In this document: piece by piece, positions 8,201 to 16,923 of the stretch
Numbering within the stretch: the stretch's first letter is position 1
Layout: each line of letters opens with the position of its first letter
Assembly: GCA_030627905.1 (NCBI GenBank)
Contig: DAOVRZ010000015.1
Span: 1-64,000 of the forward strand
Reading direction: 5' to 3'
DNA: 64,000 nucleotides
Origin: JAGMES01 sp023128035
Lineage (GTDB): Bacteria > Bacillota > Halanaerobiia > DY22613
The notes under the pieces: generated by a model
The model's database searches: none
What the model was told of the DNA's origin: nothing
What the model saw: only the letters and a program-made list of their open reading frames with translations
Translations under genes and position numbers: made by a program

Positions 8201-8959
8201 ATGAAAAAGTTTTATCGTAAATTTTTAGGTTTTACTTTGATCACAGCCGTTACTGGAATTAGTTTAGTGACCCCTGCTTATGCTAAAGCAGTTCATAAAG
8301 TTCAATCGGGAGAGAGTTTATGGACGATTGCGCGGAAACATAATCTGGATGTAGATATTTTAGCAAGTTTGAATGGTATTTATAATGTGAATAAGATTAC
8401 TGTAGGTATGGAGTTAAAACTTGAGGAGACATATAAAGTTAAATCTGGAGATAGCTTTTGGTCCATTGCTAAGAAATTTGGAGTTGGTTATCAGACTTTA
8501 ATCAAATATAATAACTTGAACAACCCAGATCGAATCGCTGTAGGAATGGAGATAAGAATTCCTCCAACTGTTGGAGGAAAATCTAAAGTTCAACAGAAAC
8601 TATTTATATGGCCTATTAAAGGCAGAATTTCTTCATATTTTGGTCCCCGTTGGGGAAAGATGCATGAAGGAATAGATGTTGCGATTCCAATAGGTAGAAA
8701 TATTAAAGCTGCCGCAGATGGTAAAGTGGTTTGGGGTGGATGGATTAATGGTTATGGATATACCGTTATTATTGACCATAAAGATGGTTATCGAACTCTT
8801 TATGGTCATAATTCTAAAGTATTGGTTACTGGAGGAAAATGGGTAAAACAGGGCCAGACTATTGCCAAATCCGGTAACTCTGGGCGTTCAACTGGCCCAC
8901 ATTTGCATTTCGAGATTCAAAAAGATGGTCGAGCTGTTGATCCGATGAAGTATTTATAA
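8201..8959 (+). CDS. Secreted LysM/M23 peptidoglycan endopeptidase
   Basis: The 252-residue protein has a signal peptide ending LVTPAYA (residue 28), two LysM domains (VQSGESLWTIARKH and VKSGDSFWSIAKKF), then an M23 lysostaphin-type domain. The zinc/catalytic motifs are HEGID and GPHLHFEI with GNSGRSTG before the latter. It cuts peptide cross-bridges of the cell wall in the periplasm. The open frame extends to 8093, but the signal peptide and the AGAAGGGA site place the start at 8201. It is divergent from the outer membrane protein gene, with a roughly 215-bp shared control region in which I see no clear riboswitch. Confidence 0.9.
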   Translation: MKKFYRKFLGFTLITAVTGISLVTPAYAKAVHKVQSGESLWTIARKHNLDVDILASLNGIYNVNKITVGMELKLEETYKVKSGDSFWSIAKKFGVGYQTLIKYNNLNNPDRIAVGMEIRIPPTVGGKSKVQQKLFIWPIKGRISSYFGPRWGKMHEGIDVAIPIGRNIKAAADGKVVWGGWINGYGYTVIIDHKDGYRTLYGHNSKVLVTGGKWVKQGQTIAKSGNSGRSTGPHLHFEIQKDGRAVDPMKYL

Positions 8960-8998
8960 TAGTTAATAGTTAATAGTTAAGAATTAAGAATTAAGAGT
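8958..8998. repeat. Short tandem repeat after the M23 gene
   Basis: AATAGTTAATAGTTAATAGTTAAGAATTAAGAATTAAGA consists of three TAGTTAA-type units and two or three GAATTAA units (given here in full as a 7-bp period). It is low-complexity intergenic DNA and might vary in copy number between strains. Confidence 0.6.
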
Positions 8999-9013
8999 TT
9001 GGGATGTGATGGT

Positions 9014-9892
9014 ATGGAGTATATTGGACAGATTTGGAGGCCGCCGAGTGAGGCTTCGAGTTTGATTTTACAAGTAACGGTGGGTTGTTCGCATAATCAG
9101 TGTACTTTTTGTACGATGTATAAAGCGAAAAAGTTTTATATTAAATCTATGGAAACGATCAAAGCTGAAATTGAAGAAGCAGCTCAACTCTATCCTGAAG
9201 TACGTCGAATATTTTTAGCGGATGGAGATGCACTTCAGGTTCCTACAAAAGAGCTTTTAGAGATATTGCAATTTTTGCAACAATGTTTTCCACGTATTAC
9301 TAGAGTTACAACCTATGCTAGTCCCAAGAGTATTCTAAAAAAGTCTGTAGATGAACTAATTCAGCTTAAAGAAGCGAAGTTAAAGATGGCCTATCTTGGA
9401 TTAGAATCTGGGCATATTGAAATTTTAAAAAGAATAAAAAAAGGTGTTACTCCAGAGATGATGATTGAAGCTGGCCAAAGGTTAAAACAGGCTGGTATTA
9501 AATCTTCAGTTACTGTTATTTTAGGATTGGGAGGACGCTCATTGACCAAGGAACATGCTAGGGCAACAGCTCTTGTGGTTAACGCTATGCAGCCAAATTA
9601 TCTTAGTGCGCTGACTTTGATGGTTACACCCAATACTCCCATTTATGAGGAAATTGAGAATGAAGAGTTAATTTTGTTAGATACTTTGGAAATTATGCAA
9701 GAGTTATATAATCTTATCGAGGGTATTAATTTACCTAATCCATGTATTTTTCGCTCAAATCATGCTTCTAATTACATTGCTGTTAATGGGACTTTACCTA
9801 AAGATAAAGAAAGAATGTTAACTGAATTGAAAGATGTTTTAAATCATCCTAAAGAATATTACTTGAAAGAAGAGTGGATGAGGGGGTTATGA
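9014..9892 (+). CDS. Radical SAM protein (Elp3/MiaB-like fold)
   Basis: The protein carries a radical SAM cluster motif CSHNQCTFC (Cys-x4-Cys-x2-Cys), the GGE-like strand region (LADGDAL), and YLGLESG typical of HemN/Elp3-type radical SAM domains. It reads RPPSEASSLILQVTVGC at the N-terminus, a pattern shared by a clostridial family of unknown substrate. A TTG at 8999 is in frame, but the ATG at 9014 matches the family start; the ribosome binding site is weak at both. The reaction is unknown. Confidence 0.75.
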   Translation: MEYIGQIWRPPSEASSLILQVTVGCSHNQCTFCTMYKAKKFYIKSMETIKAEIEEAAQLYPEVRRIFLADGDALQVPTKELLEILQFLQQCFPRITRVTTYASPKSILKKSVDELIQLKEAKLKMAYLGLESGHIEILKRIKKGVTPEMMIEAGQRLKQAGIKSSVTVILGLGGRSLTKEHARATALVVNAMQPNYLSALTLMVTPNTPIYEEIENEELILLDTLEIMQELYNLIEGINLPNPCIFRSNHASNYIAVNGTLPKDKERMLTELKDVLNHPKEYYLKEEWMRGL

Positions 9893-9936
9893 AAAAGTAT
9901 ATTAATGTAAACGCATGGGAAAACAATGAAATATAA

Positions 9937-9965
9937 TTGACTTAAACTAAATATAATGGTATAAT
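9937..9965 (+). promoter_or_regulatory. Promoter of the PhoH-family gene
   Basis: TTGACT and TATAAT with a 17-nt spacer lie about 60 nt upstream of the ATG at 10026. Confidence 0.7.
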
Positions 9966-10025
9966 AAAGCAATTAGCAATGCTTAGTTGTTTATTAAGTG
10001 TGTTTCATTAAATGGAGGTGAAGAT

Positions 10026-11354
10026 ATGAACCAGCAAAAAAATTTGTTCATCCTTGACACCAATGTTTTACTAAATGATCCCCATGCTATCTTTGCATTT
10101 AGTGACAATGATGTGGTGATTCCAATTCCTGTAATTGAAGAGATTGATGCAATGAAGGCACGTAATGATACTATTGGTTTTAATGCACGTTTGACATCAA
10201 GGCTTCTAGATCACTTATGCCAATTTGGTCGTCTAGATGAGGGGGTAACATTAGAATCAGGAGGAATATTGCGAATTGAGATTGATCGCAATGGTCATGA
10301 AATTCCTGAAGGGCTGGCCCAGGATAAGATGGATAATCGAATCTTAAGTGTTGCCTTTTCAAACAAAAATCTGTTAAATAAGCGATATAAAAAGATTGTT
10401 CTGGTTTCAAAAGATATTAATATGCGGATTAAAGCAAATGCTTTTGGATTGAATGCAGATGATTATATTAAAGATCAAATAGAGTATAAAACTTCCTATG
10501 CAGGTATGTTAGATCTTGAAGTGAACCCTCAGATTATTGATCAATTTTATGAACAAGGTCATTTAAAGTTAGACGGGCAAGAACTACATCCTAATCAATG
10601 CGTACAATTAAAAGCAGGGAATCAATCTGCACTTGGAATTTATCGAAAGAAAACAGAGAGAATAGAAGATTTATCATTTAAACTTACCTATCCATGGGGG
10701 ATTCAAGCACGTAATCGGGAACAGCGTTTTGCGCTTGAATTGTTGTTAAATGATACAATCTCTCTTGTTACTATAATGGGAAAAGCTGGGACTGGTAAAA
10801 CTTTATTAGCCATAGCAGCAGGACTGCATAAAGTAACTGATGAAGAGGTATATCGTCGTCTTTTGGTTGCTAGACCAGTTATTCCGATGGGTCGAGATAT
10901 TGGATTTTTGCCTGGAGATGTTAATGACAAACTTCGGCCATGGATGCAACCGATCTATGATAATTTAGAACTGATTATTCATGGTGGAGATAAGACGATT
11001 CGGAAGAAAGACACTGATGTGAGTATAGATTTTTTAACTGAGAAAGAATTAGTTCAGATTGAACCATTAACTTATATCCGTGGGCGTTCTATTCCAGATC
11101 AATATCTGGTTATTGATGAGGCACAGAATTTGACTAAGCATGAGATTAAAACAATAATTACCCGGGCAGGAAAGGGAACAAAAGTTGTTTTAACTGGTGA
11201 TCCCGAACAGATAGATAATCCTTATCTAAATGAAAATGATAATGGATTGACTTATGTAGCTGAGAAATTTAAAGATCTTAGTATTGCAGGTCATATAACT
11301 TTGACTAAGGGGGAACGTTCTCCTTTAGCTGAGCTTGGTGCGAAAATTTTATAA
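10026..11354 (+). CDS. PIN-domain/PhoH-family ATPase (PhoH2-type)
   Basis: The 442-residue protein fuses an N-terminal PIN ribonuclease domain (FILDTNVLL, EEIDAMK) to a C-terminal PhoH ATPase with Walker A GKAGTGKTLL and Walker B YLVIDEAQN. PhoH2 proteins are RNA-unwinding ribonucleases. GGAGGTGA fixes the start at ATG 10026, 13 codons inside the longest open frame. The length is normal for the fused family. A consensus promoter precedes it, and the gatCAB operon follows after a repeat-rich spacer. Confidence 0.9.
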   Translation: MNQQKNLFILDTNVLLNDPHAIFAFSDNDVVIPIPVIEEIDAMKARNDTIGFNARLTSRLLDHLCQFGRLDEGVTLESGGILRIEIDRNGHEIPEGLAQDKMDNRILSVAFSNKNLLNKRYKKIVLVSKDINMRIKANAFGLNADDYIKDQIEYKTSYAGMLDLEVNPQIIDQFYEQGHLKLDGQELHPNQCVQLKAGNQSALGIYRKKTERIEDLSFKLTYPWGIQARNREQRFALELLLNDTISLVTIMGKAGTGKTLLAIAAGLHKVTDEEVYRRLLVARPVIPMGRDIGFLPGDVNDKLRPWMQPIYDNLELIIHGGDKTIRKKDTDVSIDFLTEKELVQIEPLTYIRGRSIPDQYLVIDEAQNLTKHEIKTIITRAGKGTKVVLTGDPEQIDNPYLNENDNGLTYVAEKFKDLSIAGHITLTKGERSPLAELGAKIL

Positions 11355-11360
11355 TTGTAA

Positions 11361-11460
11361 GTGAACTCGTCCAGCTAAAGCTGAACATCGGGGCTTCAGT
11401 AGGGGATTCTACCCCCACTGAAGATTAAAAACAATTCCCCCACTTATAGAAGTGGGGGTC
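11361..11460. mobile_element. Stem-loop cluster resembling an IS200/IS605-type right end
   Basis: Two strong hairpins lie in tandem: CTTCAGTAGGGG-ATTCTA-CCCCCACTGAAG (11394-11423) and CCCCCACTT-ATAG-AAGTGGGGG (11437-11458), preceded by the hairpin CCAGCTAAAGCTG. GC-rich subterminal hairpins of this kind are typical of the right ends and guide-RNA regions of tnpB-bearing IS605-family elements. No transposase or TnpB remnant is present. It may be a decayed end or a small RNA locus. Confidence 0.4.
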
Positions 11461-11490
11461 TTAACTCAAAAGATAAAAATTCATCAAGGC

Positions 11491-11530
11491 TAGAATACGG
11501 AGAAATTCTCTGTATTTTAGCTTTTTTATT
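11491..11530 (+). terminator. Terminator upstream of gatC
   Basis: AATACGGAG and CTCTGTATT pair (one G-U) around a short loop, followed by TTAGCTTTTTT. It separates phoH from the gat operon. Confidence 0.6.
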
Positions 11531-11567
11531 TATCTTTCATAAAGTCAGCGTACTAACATAGCTAAAG

Positions 11568-11596
11568 TTGTAACTCTAATCTCTATATGCTATACT
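11568..11596 (+). promoter_or_regulatory. Promoter of the gatCAB operon
   Basis: TTGTAA and TATACT with a 17-nt spacer lie 35 nt before the gatC ATG. Confidence 0.65.
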
Positions 11597-11630
11597 TTGG
11601 TGAAAGGATTTCGAAGGGATGTGACTATAG

Positions 11631-11918
11631 ATGATTCAACGATCAGAAGTAGAATATGTTGCGAAGCTGGCTCGATTAAAGCTATCGAAGGTAGAGATTG
11701 ACGTTTTGGCAAATCAGTTGAGCAATATTCTTGATTATGTACATAAATTAGAAGAAATAGATACAGAGTATGTGGAACCTACAGCTAATGTATTACCTTT
11801 ACGCAATATTTTTAGAGAAGATGAAATCGGGGAATCTTTGGATAAAGAGGTCGCACTTTCAAATGCACCTGACAAAGATGGGTCATACTTTAAGACACCG
11901 AAAATTTTAAGCTCTTAA
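11631..11918 (+). CDS. gatC: Aspartyl/glutamyl-tRNA amidotransferase subunit C
   Basis: This 95-residue subunit stabilises the GatA-GatB complex that amidates Glu-tRNA(Gln) and Asp-tRNA(Asn). It has the normal family length and pattern (VAKLARLKLSKVE, LSNILDYVHKLEEIDT, LRNIFREDE). The ribosome binding site (GAAGGGA) is somewhat distant. It is first in the gatC-gatA-gatB operon with a good promoter at 11568, and the gatA start lies 14 bp after its stop. Confidence 0.95.
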   Translation: MIQRSEVEYVAKLARLKLSKVEIDVLANQLSNILDYVHKLEEIDTEYVEPTANVLPLRNIFREDEIGESLDKEVALSNAPDKDGSYFKTPKILSS

Positions 11919-11932
11919 GGGAGTGATTGTAG

Positions 11933-13396
11933 ATGGCATTATATTTTAAAACAGCACATAATTTACTGGATTTGATTCAGAGTCGGGAAATTTCAGTAGA
12001 AGAAATAATTAAAGCCCAATTTGAGCGGATTATTGCAGTGGAAGGACAGATTAAATCATATATATATATAAATAAGGAAGAAGCTTTTGAGAGAGCGCGT
12101 GAGTTAGATAAAAGGATTAAACGAGGAGATGAAAATTTGGGGGGATTGGCGGGAATTCCAATTGCAATCAAAGATAATGTGTGTACAAAGGGAATTAGGA
12201 CGACTTGTGCCTCGAAAATGTTGGAAAACTTTGTACCACCATATGACGCTACTGTGGTAGGGAGGCTGGCCCAAGCTGATTCTATAATGATAGGAAAAAC
12301 GAATTTAGATGAATTTGCTATGGGGTCGTCTACCGAAAACTCGGCATTTTTTCCAACAACTAATCCTTGGGATATAGAAAGAGTGCCAGGTGGTTCAAGT
12401 GGTGGTTCAGCAGCAGCAGTAGCAGCAGGAGAAGCAGTAATTAGTCTGGGTTCTGATACTGGTGGTTCGATTCGCCAACCAGCGGCTTTTTGTGGAGTTG
12501 TAGGATTAAAACCCACTTATGGTAGGGTATCTAGATACGGGTTAATCGCTTTTGCATCTAGCTTAGATCAGATTGGGCCAGTCACAAGAGATGTAACAGA
12601 TTGTGCTTTAGTGATGAACCATCTGGTAGGTCATGATGCAAAAGATTCAACTTCAGCACCATATAAGAAAGAAGATTTTAAAGAAGCGTTGGTAGCGGAT
12701 GTTAAGGGATTAAAAATTGGAGTTCCTATAGACTATTTTGGTCAGGGAATTGACACAGAAATTATTGCTAAGATTAAAGATAGTATTAATAAGTTAGTGA
12801 AATTAGGAGCGGAAACTGCAGAAATTTCAATGCCACATACTAATACTGCATTATCAGCTTACTATATTATTGCTCCTGCAGAAGCAAGTTCTAATTTGGC
12901 TCGCTTTGATGGTGTACGTTATGGCTACCGAGCTGAAAATGCTAGAGATTTAATAGATATGTATAGTACAACTCGAAGTGAAGGCTTTGGTGATGAGGTA
13001 AAACGGCGGATTATGTTGGGTACTTATGCATTAAGTTCAGGTTATTATGATGCCTATTATCTCAAGGCTCAGAAGGTTAGGACTTTGATTAAAGGTGATT
13101 TTGATCGGGCTTTTGAAAAATTTGATGTTTTAATAACTCCTACAACACCGACAACAGCTTTCAAAAAAGGTATAAATAAAGATCCTCTAGCAATGTATAA
13201 GAGTGATATTTGCACAGTGCCAATAAATTTGGCAGGGATACCTGCTATTTCTATACCCGTTGGATTTGATTCTAATGGATTACCCATTGGAGTGCAGATT
13301 ATTGGGAGAAATTTTGATGAGAGTACTTTATTAAGAGTGGCATATACATTGGAGCAGGAATTGGGAATTAAAGATTTACATCCTGAATTAGATTAG
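11933..13396 (+). CDS. gatA: Glutamyl-tRNA(Gln) amidotransferase subunit A
   Basis: The 487-residue amidase-signature enzyme releases ammonia from glutamine for transamidation. The Ser-cisSer-Lys triad is visible: Lys in AIKDNVC, GGSSGGSAAA for the glycine/serine-rich stretch, and GSDTGGSIRQPA for the catalytic Ser. Length is typical. It is the second gene of the gat operon, preceded by GGGAGTGA. It acts with GatB, which follows after 24 bp, in the cytoplasm. Confidence 0.97.
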   Translation: MALYFKTAHNLLDLIQSREISVEEIIKAQFERIIAVEGQIKSYIYINKEEAFERARELDKRIKRGDENLGGLAGIPIAIKDNVCTKGIRTTCASKMLENFVPPYDATVVGRLAQADSIMIGKTNLDEFAMGSSTENSAFFPTTNPWDIERVPGGSSGGSAAAVAAGEAVISLGSDTGGSIRQPAAFCGVVGLKPTYGRVSRYGLIAFASSLDQIGPVTRDVTDCALVMNHLVGHDAKDSTSAPYKKEDFKEALVADVKGLKIGVPIDYFGQGIDTEIIAKIKDSINKLVKLGAETAEISMPHTNTALSAYYIIAPAEASSNLARFDGVRYGYRAENARDLIDMYSTTRSEGFGDEVKRRIMLGTYALSSGYYDAYYLKAQKVRTLIKGDFDRAFEKFDVLITPTTPTTAFKKGINKDPLAMYKSDICTVPINLAGIPAISIPVGFDSNGLPIGVQIIGRNFDESTLLRVAYTLEQELGIKDLHPELD

Positions 13397-13420
13397 TTTT
13401 AAATTATTGGAGGTGCTGAT

Positions 13421-14869
13421 ATGCTTGAAGGATATGAAATTGTGATAGGGCTTGAGGTTCATGCCCAACTATCAACAAACTCTAAAATCTTTTGTGGTTG
13501 TAGTACTGAATTTGGTGCTGAACCTAATACTCATACGTGTCCAGTTTGTTTAGGATTACCTGGGGTTTTACCTGTGTTAAATAAAAAAGTTGTAGAGTGT
13601 GCGATTAAAGTAGGTTTAGCCTTGAACTGTGAGATTGCTCTATTTAGCAAATTCGATCGAAAAAATTATTTTTACCCTGATTTACCTAAAGCATATCAGA
13701 TCTCTCAATATGATTTACCTATTTGCAAAAATGGATATATAGATGTGGAAGATAATAATGGAGAGATTTTTAGGGTAAGAATTAATCGAATTCATATAGA
13801 AGAAGATGCAGGTAAGTTGGTTCATGGTGTCAGTATCACAGAATCTAATGTAGCATTAGTAGATTTAAATCGGGCAGGTGTTCCTTTGATTGAGATAGTA
13901 ACTGAACCGGACATTGAAAGTCCTGATAAAGCTAGGGCGTATTTGATTACACTCAAATCTATCTTGAAATATTTGAGTGTATCGGATTGTAACATGGAAG
14001 AAGGCTCTCTTAGGGCAGATGCAAATGTTTCGATTATGCCTAAGGGTTCGAAAGTTTTAGGAACTAAAACTGAGTTAAAGAATATGAACTCTTTTAGAGC
14101 TATTGAGAGAGCTTTAAAGTATGAGATAGAGCGTCAGACTGAAGTTATTCAAAATGGTGGAAAAGTAATTCAAGAGACCAGAACATGGGATGAAAAAACT
14201 GGAAAGACAGTCTCTATGCGAAGTAAGGAGGACGCTCATGATTATCGATATTTTCCTGAACCTGACTTAGCACCTATCGAGTTGGCTGAAGATTGGGTGG
14301 ATGAGATTCGTAAAACTATTGGTGAACTGCCTCGTGAGAAGAAGCATCGGTTTATTGATGAATATGGTTTACCAAAATATGATGCTAATATCTTGACTAT
14401 GGATAAAGCTTTGGCGAATTTTTTTGAGGAAGCAGTTAAAGAGTATCATGATTCAAAAGTTGTTTCAAACTGGGTGATCGGTGATTTTTTGAGATTAGTA
14501 AAAGAAGAGGATATGGATTATAAAGACTTAAAGATGACAGGTCTGCTGTTGTCAGAGATGTTGAAGATGATTGAGAATGGTAAGATTTCTGGTAAGATCG
14601 CTAAGACGGTTTTTGAAGAAATGTTCAAGACAGGGAAGGATCCGAAGGTAATAGTAGAGGAAAAAAGTTTAATTCAAATCAGTGATGAAAGTGCACTGGA
14701 AGGGATTATAGAGAAAGTATTAGATATTAATCCACAGGCGATTGAAGATTATAAAGCTGGTAAGGAACGAGCGATTAAGTATCTGATGGGCCAGGTGATG
14801 AAAGAGAGTAGAGGTAAGGCTAATCCTGGGATGGTTAGTGAGATGTTGATGGAGAAGTTGAGTTTATAA
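13421..14869 (+). CDS. gatB: Aspartyl/glutamyl-tRNA(Asn/Gln) amidotransferase subunit B
   Basis: The 482-residue subunit phosphorylates the mischarged aminoacyl-tRNA and transfers ammonia. It begins EIVIGLEVHAQL, contains the zinc-binding cysteines (FCGCS, CPVCLGLPG) and YFYPDLPKAYQISQYD, and ends with the YqeY-like tRNA-binding tail. GGAGGTG supports the ATG. It completes the gatCAB operon and is followed by a probable terminator. Presence of gatCAB implies indirect Gln-tRNA and/or Asn-tRNA synthesis in this host. Confidence 0.97.
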   Translation: MLEGYEIVIGLEVHAQLSTNSKIFCGCSTEFGAEPNTHTCPVCLGLPGVLPVLNKKVVECAIKVGLALNCEIALFSKFDRKNYFYPDLPKAYQISQYDLPICKNGYIDVEDNNGEIFRVRINRIHIEEDAGKLVHGVSITESNVALVDLNRAGVPLIEIVTEPDIESPDKARAYLITLKSILKYLSVSDCNMEEGSLRADANVSIMPKGSKVLGTKTELKNMNSFRAIERALKYEIERQTEVIQNGGKVIQETRTWDEKTGKTVSMRSKEDAHDYRYFPEPDLAPIELAEDWVDEIRKTIGELPREKKHRFIDEYGLPKYDANILTMDKALANFFEEAVKEYHDSKVVSNWVIGDFLRLVKEEDMDYKDLKMTGLLLSEMLKMIENGKISGKIAKTVFEEMFKTGKDPKVIVEEKSLIQISDESALEGIIEKVLDINPQAIEDYKAGKERAIKYLMGQVMKESRGKANPGMVSEMLMEKLSL

Positions 14870-14877
14870 AGAAAAGG

Positions 14878-14918
14878 TAGACTGAAAGAGGTATAATTGT
14901 TTTTAGGTCTATTTTTTT
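14878..14918 (+). terminator. Probable terminator after gatB
   Basis: TAGAC and GTCTA close a stem with A/T-rich inner pairing, followed by TTTTTTT. The stem is imperfect. The rest of 14919-15064 shows nothing recognisable. Confidence 0.5.
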
Positions 14919-15064
14919 GAGAGTGTATGAAATAAAAATATAAAAGACTGGTGAAGGATATTGTGTAGACTTTGGCGAAGATTTTAAGGTAGTATTTATT
15001 TTCTGTTTATTAAAGATTTATTTTCGCAAAATGTATTAGAGTTTAAACCCGTGGAAATAGTATT

Positions 15065-15197
15065 ATAGTATGATTAGCCCACAAAAAGTAGTCGCACAAG
15101 AGCTTGCATACCATATAAAGTACTGAATTGGCGAGGTCAGTACTTTATACGGTATGCAAGTGCGACTAAAATACTTTTTGTGGTCGAATCATAGTAT
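15065..15197 (+). mobile_element. 119-bp inverted-repeat element (MITE-like), copy 2, with target duplications
   Basis: The element at 15072-15190 has the same 119-bp length and ends as copy 1. It differs by only a few substitutions, for example GGCGAGG for GGCGGGA in the loop and TATACGG for TATATGG in one arm, so pairing is slightly disrupted there. It is flanked by ATAGTAT on both sides (15065-15071, 15191-15197), a second perfect 7-bp target duplication. It lies between gatB and the DUF3696-like ATPase gene, and may mark the border of an acquired segment. Confidence 0.85.
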
Positions 15198-15305
15198 ATA
15201 AAGATGGATTTTTATTCAAAAAATTTTATACCACGGATTTTATAGTATGTGGTTTTTTCATTTTTAGATGAGTGAAAAATTTTTATTGAGGGGAGAATCT
15301 GAAAT

Positions 15306-16910
15306 ATGAGAGCTTTCCGTCTTGAGAATATAAAGTCTTTTGTGGATTCAGGGGACATAGAGTTTAAACCAATAACAATTTTTGTTGGACCAAATAGTTC
15401 TGGAAAAAGTAGTTTAATGAGATTTCCAGTGGTTATGCAACAGACGGTTAAAGAAGATATTTCTACACCATTACTTTTTACTGGAAACCAAATTGATTAT
15501 GGTGATTTTGAAGATGTTGTCTTTGGACATAAAACTGATTCGGATATTGAATTTTCTTTAAAGTTTAGTGCTAAAAGATTGGAAAATATTTTTAAAATAA
15601 CATCGCTTGATGGTTTTTTGGGTGATTTTACATCTAATGATTTTTTTAGAAACGACACTGATATTAAGATAAATGTGAAAATAAAAAAAAATGATAGGAA
15701 AATACAACTAAAAGAATTTTGTTTGTATTTTAATGAAAGTAATATCATTAACTTTATTCTAGCAAATGATAAATATAAAGTAGAATTAAAAAACATGATT
15801 AATAATAGTTTTACTTTACAAGCAGTCAATTTTAATTGTTTTGGTAATATTATCTTTAATAAGTTTATCCCATCTGTTGAAAAATTCGTTAAAGAAGATA
15901 TATATGAGATTTTATATGAACAAGTCACCTTAAAAGAACGTAAATTTTTAGAAATATTACAACGATCTGGTAAAATAAATCTTTTTGACTTCCAAGATTT
16001 CTTACAGTTGTTTGAGGATACACAGAATTTTCAAAAGGAAGATTTAATTCATTTCACAGCGAGTGAATCTTTAAAGTTTAAAGAGTTACAAGAAAAAGTT
16101 TTTTCATTTTTTATGGTTAACCTGATGTTAAAAGCAATAGAGACTTATTTAAAAAGTTACTTCAGTCAAATTATTTATATAGGGCCTTTTAGAAAAGATC
16201 CTGAGCGAGTTTATAGATTTTCAGAAAATAGGTATTCTCAAGTGGGGAAAAAGGGTGAAGGAACTATACTTTTATTAAGTCAAGCTATATTAGAAAATAA
16301 AAGTTGGGCTGATAATGTAACTCAATGGCTAGAAAGTACGATGAATTGTAACCTAAAAATTGCCCCTATAGATAATAGTTTATTTAAGATAATGATTTTC
16401 AATAAAGAAAATGGCGATAATGGGGGAGAGAATTTAATAGATGTTGGGTACGGAATATCTCAAGTACTACCAATTTTAACTCAATTATATTATGATATGG
16501 GTGAACTAGATGAAAAATATCGTGAGACATACTTGTATTACGCTCCTGAGAAAACATATATAATTGAACAGCCGGAATTACATTTACATCCTGCTGCACA
16601 AAGTAGCTTAGCAGATTTATTTGTTGAAAAAGTGACAAAAGATAGAGATTGTAAAATTCTTATTGAAACTCATAGTGAACACTTGATACGTAAATTACAG
16701 GTATTAGTTGCTGATCCTGATGTTGAAATATCTAAAGATGATGTTGTGATCTATTATGTAGATAAAAATGAAGACAATTCATCAACTGTAAAACGCCTGG
16801 AAATGAACTCAAAAGGACAGTTTACAGAAAAATGGCCTGCTGGTTTTTTTGATAAGAGTTATGAGTTAACGAGAGAGTTGATTAGGGTTTCAACAAAATC
16901 TCAGAAATAG
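15306..16910 (+). CDS. OLD/RecF-like AAA ATPase (DUF3696 type), putative defence protein
   Basis: The 534-residue protein opens RAFRLENIKSF, has Walker A GPNSSGKSS (residues 28-36), a long divergent middle, then the ABC-type Walker B IIEQPELHLHPAAQ near 420 and the H-loop ETHSEHLIR. This is the layout of DUF3696/AAA_15 ATPases, cousins of OLD nucleases and of ATPase subunits in phage defence systems. No TOPRIM nuclease domain is evident. The gene starts at GAGGGGA-ATG and is 13 bp from the next gene, which is probably its effector partner. AT content is higher than in neighbouring housekeeping genes, consistent with transfer. Confidence 0.75.
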   Translation: MRAFRLENIKSFVDSGDIEFKPITIFVGPNSSGKSSLMRFPVVMQQTVKEDISTPLLFTGNQIDYGDFEDVVFGHKTDSDIEFSLKFSAKRLENIFKITSLDGFLGDFTSNDFFRNDTDIKINVKIKKNDRKIQLKEFCLYFNESNIINFILANDKYKVELKNMINNSFTLQAVNFNCFGNIIFNKFIPSVEKFVKEDIYEILYEQVTLKERKFLEILQRSGKINLFDFQDFLQLFEDTQNFQKEDLIHFTASESLKFKELQEKVFSFFMVNLMLKAIETYLKSYFSQIIYIGPFRKDPERVYRFSENRYSQVGKKGEGTILLLSQAILENKSWADNVTQWLESTMNCNLKIAPIDNSLFKIMIFNKENGDNGGENLIDVGYGISQVLPILTQLYYDMGELDEKYRETYLYYAPEKTYIIEQPELHLHPAAQSSLADLFVEKVTKDRDCKILIETHSEHLIRKLQVLVADPDVEISKDDVVIYYVDKNEDNSSTVKRLEMNSKGQFTEKWPAGFFDKSYELTRELIRVSTKSQK

Positions 16911-16923
16911 AGGGTGATCAAGG

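Noticed and set aside
11977..12516. 179-residue minus-strand ORF inside gatA
   Set aside because: It is an antisense shadow of the gatA coding sequence with no ribosome site.
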